7,823 nt of DNA from an uncultured Prevotella sp. (GTDB taxonomy: Bacteria; Bacteroidota; Bacteroidia; Bacteroidales; Bacteroidaceae), in assembly GCA_937901345.1 (NCBI GenBank), contig CALCHM010000143.1:1-7823 (forward strand). Reading direction: 5' to 3'. Within the stretch, counting starts at the first letter, position 1, and every line of letters begins with the position of its first letter. The translations under genes and the position numbers were made by a program. The notes beneath the pieces were generated by a model. That model worked only from the letters and a program-made list of their open reading frames with translations, had not been told where the DNA came from and ran no database searches. This document shows, piece after piece, positions 1 through 6,324 of the stretch.

Positions 1-305
1 CTGCAAGAGCATTTTCGGGAGACCGATTTCTCTCTTGCAACCTGCAAGAGCATTTCCGGAAGAGCGATTTCCCTCTTGCAACCTGCAAGAGCATTTTCGG
101 GAGACCGATTTCTCTCTTGCAACCTGCAAGAGCATTTCCGGAAGAGCGATTTCCCTCTTGCAACCTGCAAGAGCATTTTCGGGAGACCGATTTCTCTCTT
201 GCAACCTGCAAGAGCATTTTCGGAAGACCGATTTGCCCCTTGCAACCTGCAAGAGCATTTCCGGAAGACCGATTTCCCTCTTGCAACCTGCAAGAGCACT
301 TTCCG
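1..305. repeat. 41-bp tandem repeat array with palindromic junctions (7 full units plus a partial one; left end open)
   Basis: Units begin at 1, 42, 83, 124, 165, 206 and 247, and a degraded partial unit starts at 288. Units 1, 3 and 5 are identical, as are units 2 and 4, so the array grew at least partly as 82-bp dimers; units 6 and 7 are further variants. Every junction is a perfect palindrome, CTCTTGCA-ACC-TGCAAGAG (8-bp arms). The same arms also pair across each unit, around an inner TCGG/CCGA stem in units 1, 3, 5 and 6. The unit contains no TAA, TAG or TGA on either strand, so long open frames run through it. The plus-strand frames can start only at TTG, and 41 is not a multiple of three, so they are treated as artefacts. 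No spacers separate the units, which excludes a CRISPR array. The array may continue left of the window. Confidence 0.95.
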
Positions 306-345
306 AAACAAAAATCAAAGAACGGATACGTGCGACATATATAAC

Positions 346-379
346 AAAGACGAGGACACCTCCCGGCGTCCTCGTCTTT
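346..379 (-). terminator. hairpin terminator, probably for the sigma operon
   Basis: A 12-bp perfect stem (346-357 with 368-379) extends to 15 bp on the minus strand, because the inner mismatch becomes a G-U wobble closing a GGGA tetraloop. On the plus strand the same position is an A-C mismatch. This favours a minus-strand transcript, which fits the operon ending at 512. The run after the stem on the minus strand is TTTGTTATATAT, a weak T tract. The plus side is also T-rich, so bidirectional use is possible. Confidence 0.7.
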
Positions 380-413
380 ATTGTGTTTTAATAGTAAATT
401 AATTGTACCGCTG

Positions 414-430
414 GTCCCGCGTTTCGGGAC
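414..430 (-). other. small hairpin in the 3' region of the sigma operon
   Basis: GTCCCG (414-419) and CGGGAC (425-430) form a 6-bp stem with a 5-nt loop, about 80 bp past the stop codon of the DUF4252 gene. There is no T tract, so it is not a terminator by itself. It could stabilise the 3' end of the transcript or be chance. Confidence 0.3.
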
Positions 431-511
431 TAAGAATTAAAGTTAGTAATGATGCCTATTGTATTAATTGTTTTGAGAAGAGTTTCTTGTTATTATTATG
501 TCGCGATGCGA

Positions 512-1003
512 TTATTCTTGTGCATCTTCATCTTGGGTTAATCGCATGAGCACATTGTCCGTCATGCTTCCTGTTAGGTCGATGAGCGAGAAGTTTCCGA
601 TGCGTTGCAGAATCAATACAATCTCAACGATATATTCACCGCGACGTCGCTGGTAGAGGGCGCTATGTGCATCTTTTCCTACTCGCAAATACCCTAAGGG
701 GTGATATTGCGCCAATACTTCGGCCTTCTCGAACAGCAAGATTGCTTGTTCTTCGGTAGTTTGACTACTCACGACGCGCACACTCTTGATTTGTTCAAGC
801 AACGGGAGCAATGAGTCACACTCCATGGAGTCAGTAGGAATCTTCAATATGCGCTCCATCATGCTGGGACCTACCGTCATGCATTCTAAGTTGGCTTCAT
901 CTCGATTCATTTCCATGAAACTGGAAGCGAAATCTTCTTCATGTTGCGCAAGGTTGGGCAAAACAAAGATGAAGGAAAGAAGGATGGATAGAAAAGGTTT
1001 CAT
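512..1003 (-). CDS. DUF4252 domain-containing exported protein
   Basis: This 163-residue protein begins with a Sec-type signal peptide, a hydrophobic stretch at residues 4-16 ending near LAQ at 18-20, so it is probably periplasmic or envelope-associated. I see no lipobox cysteine. The C-terminal part, including SLIDLTGSMTD (about 138-148), resembles DUF4252 proteins of Bacteroidota, a family of unknown biochemical role often found behind ECF sigma genes. No catalytic motif is visible. The gene is last in a three-gene operon, and its ATG overlaps the stop of the preceding gene by 4 bp (ATGA), which implies translational coupling. By context it is probably an output or accessory part of the sigma system; that is inference. 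The family call rests on remembered pattern. Confidence 0.75.
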   Translation of the reverse strand: MKPFLSILLSFIFVLPNLAQHEEDFASSFMEMNRDEANLECMTVGPSMMERILKIPTDSMECDSLLPLLEQIKSVRVVSSQTTEEQAILLFEKAEVLAQYHPLGYLRVGKDAHSALYQRRRGEYIVEIVLILQRIGNFSLIDLTGSMTDNVLMRLTQDEDAQE

Positions 1004-1485
1004 TTCATTGAAGTGACTTTAAGGGTGTCAACATTGACAATGGTGTTGAGTTGCTCTTGGAGCAATCGCAACGCTTCTACACTTTCGTCAAGGGCAACCT
1101 CGGGATTGTCAAACGAATCGTGATAACTCGCGGGGTCGTAATCCCACACCACCTTGGGTTGTGCACTATAGTATATATAATGAGTCCCCATTCCTACAAA
1201 AAAGAACAGCATTAGACTTGCGGCAACAGCAAACACGCGAGTCATCACGCGTCGCATGTACCATCTGTTTTGTGGTTGGAGGCGCTTCATGAGGCGCGCA
1301 TCGAAATCGGCACTCAATTGTTCTTGACGTTCAGCAGCAAGCGTGGCGAAGATGGGTTGATATGGCGCTAAATGCTCGGGCAATTCGCGCTGGTTGAAAA
1401 AGGCCTTTAGGATCTGTTCTTCCTCGACGCTCGTTTCTGCCATCCAATAGCGCTCCAGCAATTGTTCGATGTATTTATAGTCCAT
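1000..1485 (-). CDS. single-pass membrane protein, putative anti-sigma factor
   Basis: The 161-residue protein has an acidic, helical N-terminal segment of about 80 residues (including the ERYW motif at 11-14 and SVEEEQILKAFF at 19-30). One transmembrane helix follows at about 84-104, then a short exported tail of about 55 residues. A basic cluster (RR at 78-79) just before the helix suggests that the N-terminus is cytoplasmic. This topology and the position directly after an ECF sigma gene are typical of anti-sigma factors. I cannot see a zinc-binding HxxxCxxC motif, so it is not a classical ZAS protein, and sequestration of the sigma factor is inferred. The gene overlaps the sigma gene by 11 bp and the DUF4252 gene by 4 bp, so the three should be made together. 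Confidence 0.7.
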   Translation of the reverse strand: MDYKYIEQLLERYWMAETSVEEEQILKAFFNQRELPEHLAPYQPIFATLAAERQEQLSADFDARLMKRLQPQNRWYMRRVMTRVFAVAASLMLFFFVGMGTHYIYYSAQPKVVWDYDPASYHDSFDNPEVALDESVEALRLLQEQLNTIVNVDTLKVTSMK

Positions 1486-1990
1486 AATTTTCTATTTTTA
1501 GGTAAGCTGTTTTAATGAATAACCGTGCTCGGTGCAGGAGCACTTTGACATTTGCCTCTGTTGTTTGAAGCACGAGCGCCACTTCTTCGGTGGACTTTCC
1601 TTCAACATCACGAAGGTGCAACACGCTTCGTTGCTTTTCGGGGAGTTGTGCCATGAGTTGTTTGACCACGTTCATGCGCTCATCCCGCTCCAGTTGCTCA
1701 TGTGGTGAGCGCTGCACATCGGGCGTTTGCAGATGCGAGTCGTCTAACGACGCATTCCTACGCTCATGAAGATCCATACGGTCGATGGCAAGATTGCGAC
1801 ACATCGTCGTGACAAATGCTTCTAGCGACTTTAGTTGGTCCCACTCTGCTCTACGTTCCCAGGCTTTCACCAATACATCTTCAACAATATCTTCGGCTTC
1901 CTCACGATTTTGCGTGATACGCAACGCTAACCGAAACAACTTTTGCTTCAGCGCCAGCAATTCTGCGAGGATGTCGGATTCTTTTGTCAT
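1475..1990 (-). CDS. ECF-family RNA polymerase sigma factor
   Basis: This 171-residue protein has the two-domain ECF layout. Sigma region 2 spans about residues 16-75 (LFRLALRIT at 18-26, EEAEDIVEDVLVKAWE at 30-45, AFVTTMCRNLAIDRMD at 58-73). A linker follows, then region 4 at about 107-160 with the LPEKQRSVLHLRDVEGKS segment and a helix-turn-helix ending near LLHRARLFIK. It should direct core polymerase to a small set of promoters, probably including its own, since an AAC-N16-CGTC type promoter lies immediately upstream. The ATG at 1990 is the only sensible start, as the next methionine would remove most of region 2. The gene overlaps the following putative anti-sigma gene by 11 bp. The inducing signal cannot be read from the sequence. 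Confidence 0.93.
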   Translation of the reverse strand: MTKESDILAELLALKQKLFRLALRITQNREEAEDIVEDVLVKAWERRAEWDQLKSLEAFVTTMCRNLAIDRMDLHERRNASLDDSHLQTPDVQRSPHEQLERDERMNVVKQLMAQLPEKQRSVLHLRDVEGKSTEEVALVLQTTEANVKVLLHRARLFIKTAYLKIENYGL

Positions 1991-2002
1991 ACCTAATTAG
2001 AA

Positions 2003-2027
2003 GACGGACGAAACTTGAAAAGGTTAC
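2003..2027 (-). promoter_or_regulatory. ECF-type promoter, probably autoregulatory
   Basis: Reading the minus strand, GTAAC (2027-2023) is followed after 16 nt by CGTC (2006-2003), the -35/-10 geometry common to ECF sigma promoters. CGTC is duplicated in tandem (2010-2007 as well), which gives a second possible spacing of 12 nt. A start site 6-9 nt past the -10 falls within a few bases of the ATG at 1990, so the message would have almost no leader. The motif assignment rests on established ECF promoter patterns; use by this sigma factor is inference. Confidence 0.6.
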
Positions 2028-2057
2028 ACCCGTTGTGAAAATATTTTTGCTCCGCTC

Positions 2058-3332
2058 CTACTCTGCTCCCTTACCTATCGCCTTTGCCCAGGCTGTTTCG
2101 GTGTAGGTTTGGTTGTGATTGCCAAAAAGACAAGCGGAGGCGTTAGTGGCATATTCCTTCTTGGGAATGAACATGGAAACGCCACAACAATCTGGGGTGA
2201 TGTTATGGTAAGCAGACATCGAAGGGCCCACCCAATACTTTTGTGTCCCAGCATAGAAGGGGATGGCACGTGAGAGTGCCGCATCAACACGCTCAAAATC
2301 TGCTTCCGTCAGCAGGCGTTGCAAGACTGAACGCATATCGTAATAATGCGGGCGGTAGAAATAATTGTAGGTATAAGTCTGATAGGCATGCGCATCCTTC
2401 ACATCGGGATAAGCGGTAAAATCTACGTCCTTCAGCGCCTCACGAATCACCTTTGCCAACTCGGGAAGTTCGCTCGTCTTCAACACGGAGAGCACAATAC
2501 CGAAGTCGTCATAATACTTCTGAAGTTCGGGCGAAATCACATCCTCGTAATAGGTTTTGGCAATATCACAGGGATCCTTCGCAAAAAGTCCGCGTTCCAA
2601 CATGTGGGTGTAATACGCTCCTGCACTGGCAATCGAGATGGGCGAAGCGATGATATAGTCCGTAACGTTACGCAATTCATACCCCACTTCTATGCATTGC
2701 ATCAAACAAGCGTCAAAGAAGATATACTGAAAATGCACACCGCTCTCAGCAATGGCTTGTGCCATATCGTCAATATTCATTTGCGCTCCGAGGTTATCGC
2801 CTCCCGCAATTTTATCGTTGTTCATAGTGCCGCCCTGACCGACATCGATACCGAACGACGTGGGAGCAACCATACTATAATTCGTATTGCTTGAAGGCAC
2901 CCAACCATCGGCATGCGACCACATCACCAATCCATATTCATCGGAGGGGAAGCGCTCCTTAACGCGCAATAACACGTCTTTCAACGTTGCTGGGTCTGAC
3001 GAATTGGCATCGTAACCCCACTGAAAAACAATCTCGGGGGCAGCATCCGCACGGAAGCGGTACAAACGAGGATGGTAAGCATCATCTACAAATACCAACA
3101 TGCGATCATCGGCAGCAATGAAGTGGTTGCCCGCCATGATTTCCAGAGAATCTTCCGTCCAGAAACTGGAAAAGAATTTCGAGGAAAAACCTAAACTATT
3201 CTGCGCAGCACAATAAAGCAACACCGTGCGGTTCGCCTTTTCTTCATGACCTGCATTGGGAGCGTGAGTGTCGTCGTTACACGCTACGAGACCTACTATC
3301 AGCAACAGACTGAGAACTATCTTCCGAAACAT
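2058..3332 (-). CDS. clostripain-like (family C11) cysteine peptidase lipoprotein
   Basis: The 424-residue protein starts with a lipoprotein signal peptide; the lipobox LVAC ends at Cys18. The following NDD resembles the acidic surface-export signals of Bacteroidota lipoproteins, so it may face the outside of the cell. The C11 signatures are YGLVMWSHADGW (residues 133-144, presumed catalytic His140) and YIFFDACLMQCIEVGYEL (203-220, presumed catalytic Cys209), followed by the IIASP segment. C11 enzymes usually cut after Arg or Lys and often mature by self-cleavage; neither can be shown here. An unusual point is Ala141 after the histidine, where most relatives have Gly. The 67-bp gap to the sigma gene contains no terminator, so read-through is possible. 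The gene is divergent from the DUF4738 gene. Confidence 0.88.
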   Translation of the reverse strand: MFRKIVLSLLLIVGLVACNDDTHAPNAGHEEKANRTVLLYCAAQNSLGFSSKFFSSFWTEDSLEIMAGNHFIAADDRMLVFVDDAYHPRLYRFRADAAPEIVFQWGYDANSSDPATLKDVLLRVKERFPSDEYGLVMWSHADGWVPSSNTNYSMVAPTSFGIDVGQGGTMNNDKIAGGDNLGAQMNIDDMAQAIAESGVHFQYIFFDACLMQCIEVGYELRNVTDYIIASPISIASAGAYYTHMLERGLFAKDPCDIAKTYYEDVISPELQKYYDDFGIVLSVLKTSELPELAKVIREALKDVDFTAYPDVKDAHAYQTYTYNYFYRPHYYDMRSVLQRLLTEADFERVDAALSRAIPFYAGTQKYWVGPSMSAYHNITPDCCGVSMFIPKKEYATNASACLFGNHNQTYTETAWAKAIGKGAE

Positions 3333-3443
3333 TTTGAATGATAAATAAAGATGAATAAACGATACGAAATGAGAGGGTGGACAACGGGAAACCGCCTACG
3401 GCAACCAGCAGGATTCTCCCCTACTCCGCCCACAAATTGCACA

Positions 3444-3476
3444 CAAAATTACGTCTTTCCTCTCTTAATTCGCAAG
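3444..3476 (-). promoter_or_regulatory. candidate housekeeping promoter of the C11 peptidase gene
   Basis: On the minus strand TAATTTTG (3451-3444) matches the Bacteroidetes -7 element TAnnTTTG exactly. CTTG (3476-3473) stands 21 nt upstream as an imperfect TTTG -33 element. The predicted start near 3437 gives a leader of about 105 nt before the ATG at 3332. Confidence 0.5.
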
Positions 3477-3492
3477 AAACTTGCTCACAAAT

Positions 3493-3524
3493 CTTGGAGA
3501 ACTGCAATATTCTTTGTTATTTTG
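3493..3524 (+). promoter_or_regulatory. weak candidate promoter of the DUF4738 lipoprotein gene
   Basis: CTTG (3493-3496) lies 20 nt before TTATTTTG (3517-3524), which matches the TAnnTTTG element at all but one position. The start site would be about 30 nt before the ATG at 3562. It is weaker than the divergent promoter on the other strand. Confidence 0.35.
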
Positions 3525-3561
3525 CCGCAGTTGGAACGATTAATTCTAGAATCCCGATATT

Positions 3562-4131
3562 ATGAAGAAACTATTCTTACTTCCGCTCGGACTTGCCCTT
3601 ATCTCGCTCGTTGCATGTGGCGGTCAGGAACAAACATCGCAACAGGAAGAAACAAAGACCGCATCCAAGAAGGTGGCCGTCCCCATCGACACTATAGCAG
3701 ACAAAGATGTCTCTCGTGAATATGTTGACACCCTGAACGGAAACGTTTATCACATCACCATTGAGCGCTGTCACGATGAGGATTTACCCATCGTTGAAGA
3801 TGCGCTAGGAACACGGTTTTATGACAATGTCGCCACCGTTGTGGTGAAGGAGGGCAATAAGGAGGTCTTCCGTCGTACCTTCCACAAAAAACAGTTCCTC
3901 GAATTCCTGAGCGAAGATGACCTTGAACACGGCACCCTTGCCGGAATCGGTTATTTCGAAGAGTTCTCAACGGACGAAAAACTCGTATTCACCTCTCAAG
4001 TCTGCGTGCCTGGTATGGACGGAGGAACATACCTCAAACTGGAACTCTCCACAAAGGACTGGAAACTTAAAATCACACGCGACGAAACGACGGACATTGA
4101 CGTGCAACCCTTGGAAGAAGAAGGGGTATAA
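3562..4131 (+). CDS. DUF4738 domain-containing lipoprotein
   Basis: The 189-residue protein has a lipoprotein signal peptide with lipobox LVAC ending at Cys19, followed by Gly-Gly and a polar, Gln/Glu/Lys-rich linker to about residue 40. The rest (about 45-180) alternates charged and beta-forming residues, including NVYHITIERC (61-70) and GGTYLKLELSTKDWKLKI (154-171). I recognise this pattern as DUF4738, a Bacteroidales family without an assigned role. It is presumably anchored in the outer or inner membrane; no enzyme motif is visible. The gene stands alone: a divergent gene lies upstream and a strong terminator starts 17 bp after the stop codon. The family name is from memory and should be treated as likely rather than proven. 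Confidence 0.75.
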   Translation: MKKLFLLPLGLALISLVACGGQEQTSQQEETKTASKKVAVPIDTIADKDVSREYVDTLNGNVYHITIERCHDEDLPIVEDALGTRFYDNVATVVVKEGNKEVFRRTFHKKQFLEFLSEDDLEHGTLAGIGYFEEFSTDEKLVFTSQVCVPGMDGGTYLKLELSTKDWKLKITRDETTDIDVQPLEEEGV

Positions 4132-4148
4132 CCACTAACAAACGAAAC

Positions 4149-4197
4149 AAAGGAGAAATTACCTTGCAACACGAAGCAGGTAATTTCTCCTTTTTTT
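4149..4197 (+). terminator. strong intrinsic terminator of the DUF4738 gene
   Basis: The arms 4149-4164 and 4178-4193 pair perfectly over 16 bp around a 13-nt loop, and the downstream arm runs into a seven-T tract (4191-4197). On the minus strand the same stem is followed by TTTGTTTCGTTTG, so it can also stop transcripts from the converging transporter gene. Confidence 0.93.
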
Positions 4198-4206
4198 AAT
4201 GCAACA

Positions 4207-4254
4207 ATATAGCGGTTGCCCCATTACCACAGATAACGCAAGCAACCGCTATAT
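4207..4254 (-). terminator. hairpin just past the transporter stop codon
   Basis: ATATAGCGGTTGC (4207-4219) and its exact complement (4242-4254) form a 13-bp stem with a 22-nt loop, 11 bp past the end of the minus-strand transporter gene. There is no T run directly after it on the minus strand. It may block exonucleases or work together with the bidirectional terminator at 4149-4197. Confidence 0.6.
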
Positions 4255-4265
4255 GTTATATTCGT

Positions 4266-5741
4266 TTATTTCAACATTGAAATACCGATGAGCATAAGGT
4301 AACCCAGCGCCATACCTACGATACCTACAATGACACCTACGCGTACCATGTGTTTCTGTTCGATAAGACCAGTTGAGTGCGCGAGGGCATTAGGAGGTGT
4401 AGAGATGGGCAAACACATTGCGAACGAAGCCGCCATTGCAACACCTAAGAGAAGTGTACGAGAACCTCCGATAGTTTCAAGCGCAGGAGAACCTTCTGCG
4501 ACAACGGAAAGGATAGGTATCAAGAGTGCCGCAGTAGCCGTGTTGCTGATGAAGTTGGACAAGCCCCAGCAAATCAAACCTGCCACAACGAGCAATGCGA
4601 TGGGGTTGAGAGCACCGAAGGGTATGTTTTCAATCAACACCTTTGCCAAACCTGTGTTTTGAAGCGCCAAACCGAGGGCGAAACCGCCGGCAACCATCCA
4701 AAGCACGGACCAGTTGATTTCTTCTAAGTCGCGACGCTTGATAATGCCTGTTACGCAGAACACGCAGATGGGCAACATGGCAACAGCGTTGGCACCAATA
4801 CCAATCACGTCCTTACCCAAACACCAAAGGAGAATTGTTGTGAGGAACGTTACGTTTACCACAGTTGAGTGCCAACCACCCTGTGATTCGCCTTCAATCT
4901 TGAGTTCAATTTCCTTCTGCTGGAAGGGGAACAAACTGCGGAGCAACACCCATGAGAGCAAAAGGATAACAATCACAAAGGGGAACATAAACAACATCCA
5001 CTCTCCGAAGGGAATGTCAAGAATCTTGTTTGCAATCGCATTGGGAGGTGTACCGATGGGAGTACCCATACCGCCGATGTTTGCACCGATAGGAATAGCA
5101 AGGAGGAGGGCTGTGCGACCCTTTGCGTCGGGAATCGCCTTCAATACGGGCGCCAAGAAGGCAATCATCATTGCCGCAGTAGCCGTGTTACTTACGAACA
5201 TGGAGAAGAAACCTGTGATGAGGATGAAGCCGAGGAGCACATTGTTGCTCTTCTTACCGAAGGGTTTCAAAAGGATGCGCGCAAGCGTTACGTCCAGGCC
5301 TGTCTTCGTAGCTGCAATAGCCAACATAAATCCACCGAGGAAGAGGATGATGATGGGATCGGCAAAGGTGGCCATCACGTCCTTTGAACTCAAAAGTGTA
5401 CCGAGCTTTTCGGGATCAACGCCCTTCGTAAACGTAAAGAAGGCATCGTTTGACATGGTGAAAATACACGTTGCGATAATCGCCACTGACGTACACCATG
5501 AAGGAATTACCTCAAGCAACCACATGAGTGTGGCAAACGCAAAGAGCGCAATCGTGCGCTGTTGCACAATGGTGAGTTCGGGAATACCGAACATCTCAAT
5601 GGGTAAGTTCCAAAGCGTTAATGTCACCGCAAGCGTGAAGGCCAACGCAACAAAATGCTTGGGAAGTTTTTCAAGACGGCGAATCTGCTTGTTCTGGTGC
5701 AAGGATTCAACCAGGTCAAAACCTTTAAAAATTTTAAACAT
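4266..5741 (-). CDS. DASS (SLC13) family sodium:dicarboxylate symporter
   Basis: This 491-residue inner-membrane protein has many hydrophobic helices and the two pseudo-symmetric signatures of the DASS/INDY family. The first half carries SNTATAAMM (Ser184-Asn185-Thr186) and GTPPNAIA (TPPNA at 231-235); the second carries SNTATAALL (Ser399-Asn400-Thr401) and STPPNALA (TPPNA at 448-452). In characterised relatives the SNT motifs bind substrate carboxylates and help form the sodium sites, so uptake of C4-dicarboxylates such as succinate, fumarate or malate is likely. The exact substrate, and whether it is a symporter or exchanger, cannot be told. The length is slightly above VcINDY-type proteins because of a charged N-terminal segment of about 28 residues. 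The gene is monocistronic with its own promoter and converges on the DUF4738 gene. Confidence 0.93.
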   Translation of the reverse strand: MFKIFKGFDLVESLHQNKQIRRLEKLPKHFVALAFTLAVTLTLWNLPIEMFGIPELTIVQQRTIALFAFATLMWLLEVIPSWCTSVAIIATCIFTMSNDAFFTFTKGVDPEKLGTLLSSKDVMATFADPIIILFLGGFMLAIAATKTGLDVTLARILLKPFGKKSNNVLLGFILITGFFSMFVSNTATAAMMIAFLAPVLKAIPDAKGRTALLLAIPIGANIGGMGTPIGTPPNAIANKILDIPFGEWMLFMFPFVIVILLLSWVLLRSLFPFQQKEIELKIEGESQGGWHSTVVNVTFLTTILLWCLGKDVIGIGANAVAMLPICVFCVTGIIKRRDLEEINWSVLWMVAGGFALGLALQNTGLAKVLIENIPFGALNPIALLVVAGLICWGLSNFISNTATAALLIPILSVVAEGSPALETIGGSRTLLLGVAMAASFAMCLPISTPPNALAHSTGLIEQKHMVRVGVIVGIVGMALGYLMLIGISMLK

Positions 5742-5798
5742 AGTTTTTGTGGATTTTTAGAATTTATTGATTTTCAAAATTTTCAACTGTAACGGGCG

Positions 5799-5830
5799 CA
5801 AAATTAAGCATAAAAAAATGTAATTCCAAC
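5799..5830 (-). promoter_or_regulatory. candidate housekeeping promoter of the DASS transporter gene
   Basis: TAATTTTG on the minus strand (5806-5799) is an exact TAnnTTTG element, with GTTG (5830-5827) 20 nt upstream in the -33 position. The predicted start near 5792 gives a leader of about 50 nt that is very A/T-rich before the ATG at 5741. The -7 element is the same octamer as at the C11 gene. Confidence 0.55.
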
Positions 5831-5958
5831 TTTACAGAAGCAAAAAAATCAAGAACAAAGTCGGCAAAGGGAACTTCATAATGCGATATTATCGTCATTG
5901 AACTGAAATTAACTGTAACCATCAACTCTGCAATTTCTCTTTCTTGAAATCCTGCTCC

Positions 5959-6094
5959 GCAGTGAGACATACACTAATTTCCCTACGGAAAAACTATGTT
6001 GTCTTGAGACATGGACGAATTTCCCCACGGAAATTCTATGTTGTCTTGAGACATGGGCGAATTTCCGTGGGGAAATTCGCCCATGTCTCACTGC
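5959..6094. repeat. 42-bp palindromic repeat array bounded by inverted repeats
   Basis: Three 42-bp units lie end to end (5964-6005, 6006-6047, 6048-6089). Each is built as arm, AATTTCC, 4-nt centre, GGAA, opposite arm. Unit 3 is a perfect palindrome with 19-bp arms (6048-6066 and 6071-6089) and centre GTGG, whereas units 1 and 2 are imperfect with centres CTAC and CCAC. The outer edges carry GCAGTGAGACAT (5959-5970) and its exact complement (6083-6094), so the whole block has inverted ends and could be one REP- or MITE-like element. Because 42 is a multiple of three, both strands give spurious repetitive peptides. The unit sequence differs from the array at 1-305, but the period and palindromic design are alike. 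Confidence 0.85.
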
Positions 6095-6159
6095 AGAAAG
6101 GTATTTCAAAGCAGAATAATAGGTTTCACTTTATCGCCAAAAGGAGTAATTGACATTAC

Positions 6160-6203
6160 AATCCCCCTTTGCTCAACTGTTAGGGTTCGTCTTCAGGGGG
6201 ATT
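6160..6203. other. inverted repeat, 9-bp arms with 26-nt loop
   Basis: AATCCCCCT (6160-6168) and AGGGGGATT (6195-6203) are exact complements. No gene ends beside them and no T tract follows, so a terminator role is not supported. The hairpin may be the remnant of another repeat. Confidence 0.4.
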
Positions 6204-6324
6204 ATTTGTCTTCTCAACTCCATGGATCCGCTTTCAACGTATGCCGCTGTTAGTGAGCGGAAGCACCTTTAACCTCAAGATTCCACTCAGGACTCGTGTT
6301 GGGAAGGGAATATGAAATAGTTAT

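Noticed and set aside
1..305. Possible CRISPR array
   Set aside because: The units are contiguous with no unique spacers.
35..402. Long open frames with a repeated peptide (LQEHFR / QPARAF) through the 41-bp array
   Set aside because: All three plus-strand frames are open because the unit has no stop triplets. The only starts are TTG, there is no domain or signal peptide, and 41 bp is not a multiple of three.
4714..5760. Long plus-strand open frame opposite the transporter gene
   Set aside because: It is antisense to a clear DASS transporter and lacks any protein family pattern; codon bias of the real gene leaves the opposite frame open.
5764..5970. 68-codon minus-strand open frame upstream of the transporter
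   Set aside because: It overlaps the predicted transporter promoter and the edge of the repeat array, and has no recognisable features.
5909..6153. Small open frames on both strands with repeated RHGRISPRKF-like peptides
   Set aside because: They are translations of the 42-bp palindromic repeat, which reads open on both strands; nothing supports expression.
6150..6156. TTGACA-like -35 hexamer
   Set aside because: There is no matching -10 at the right distance, no gene downstream on that strand, and Bacteroidota do not normally use this promoter type.
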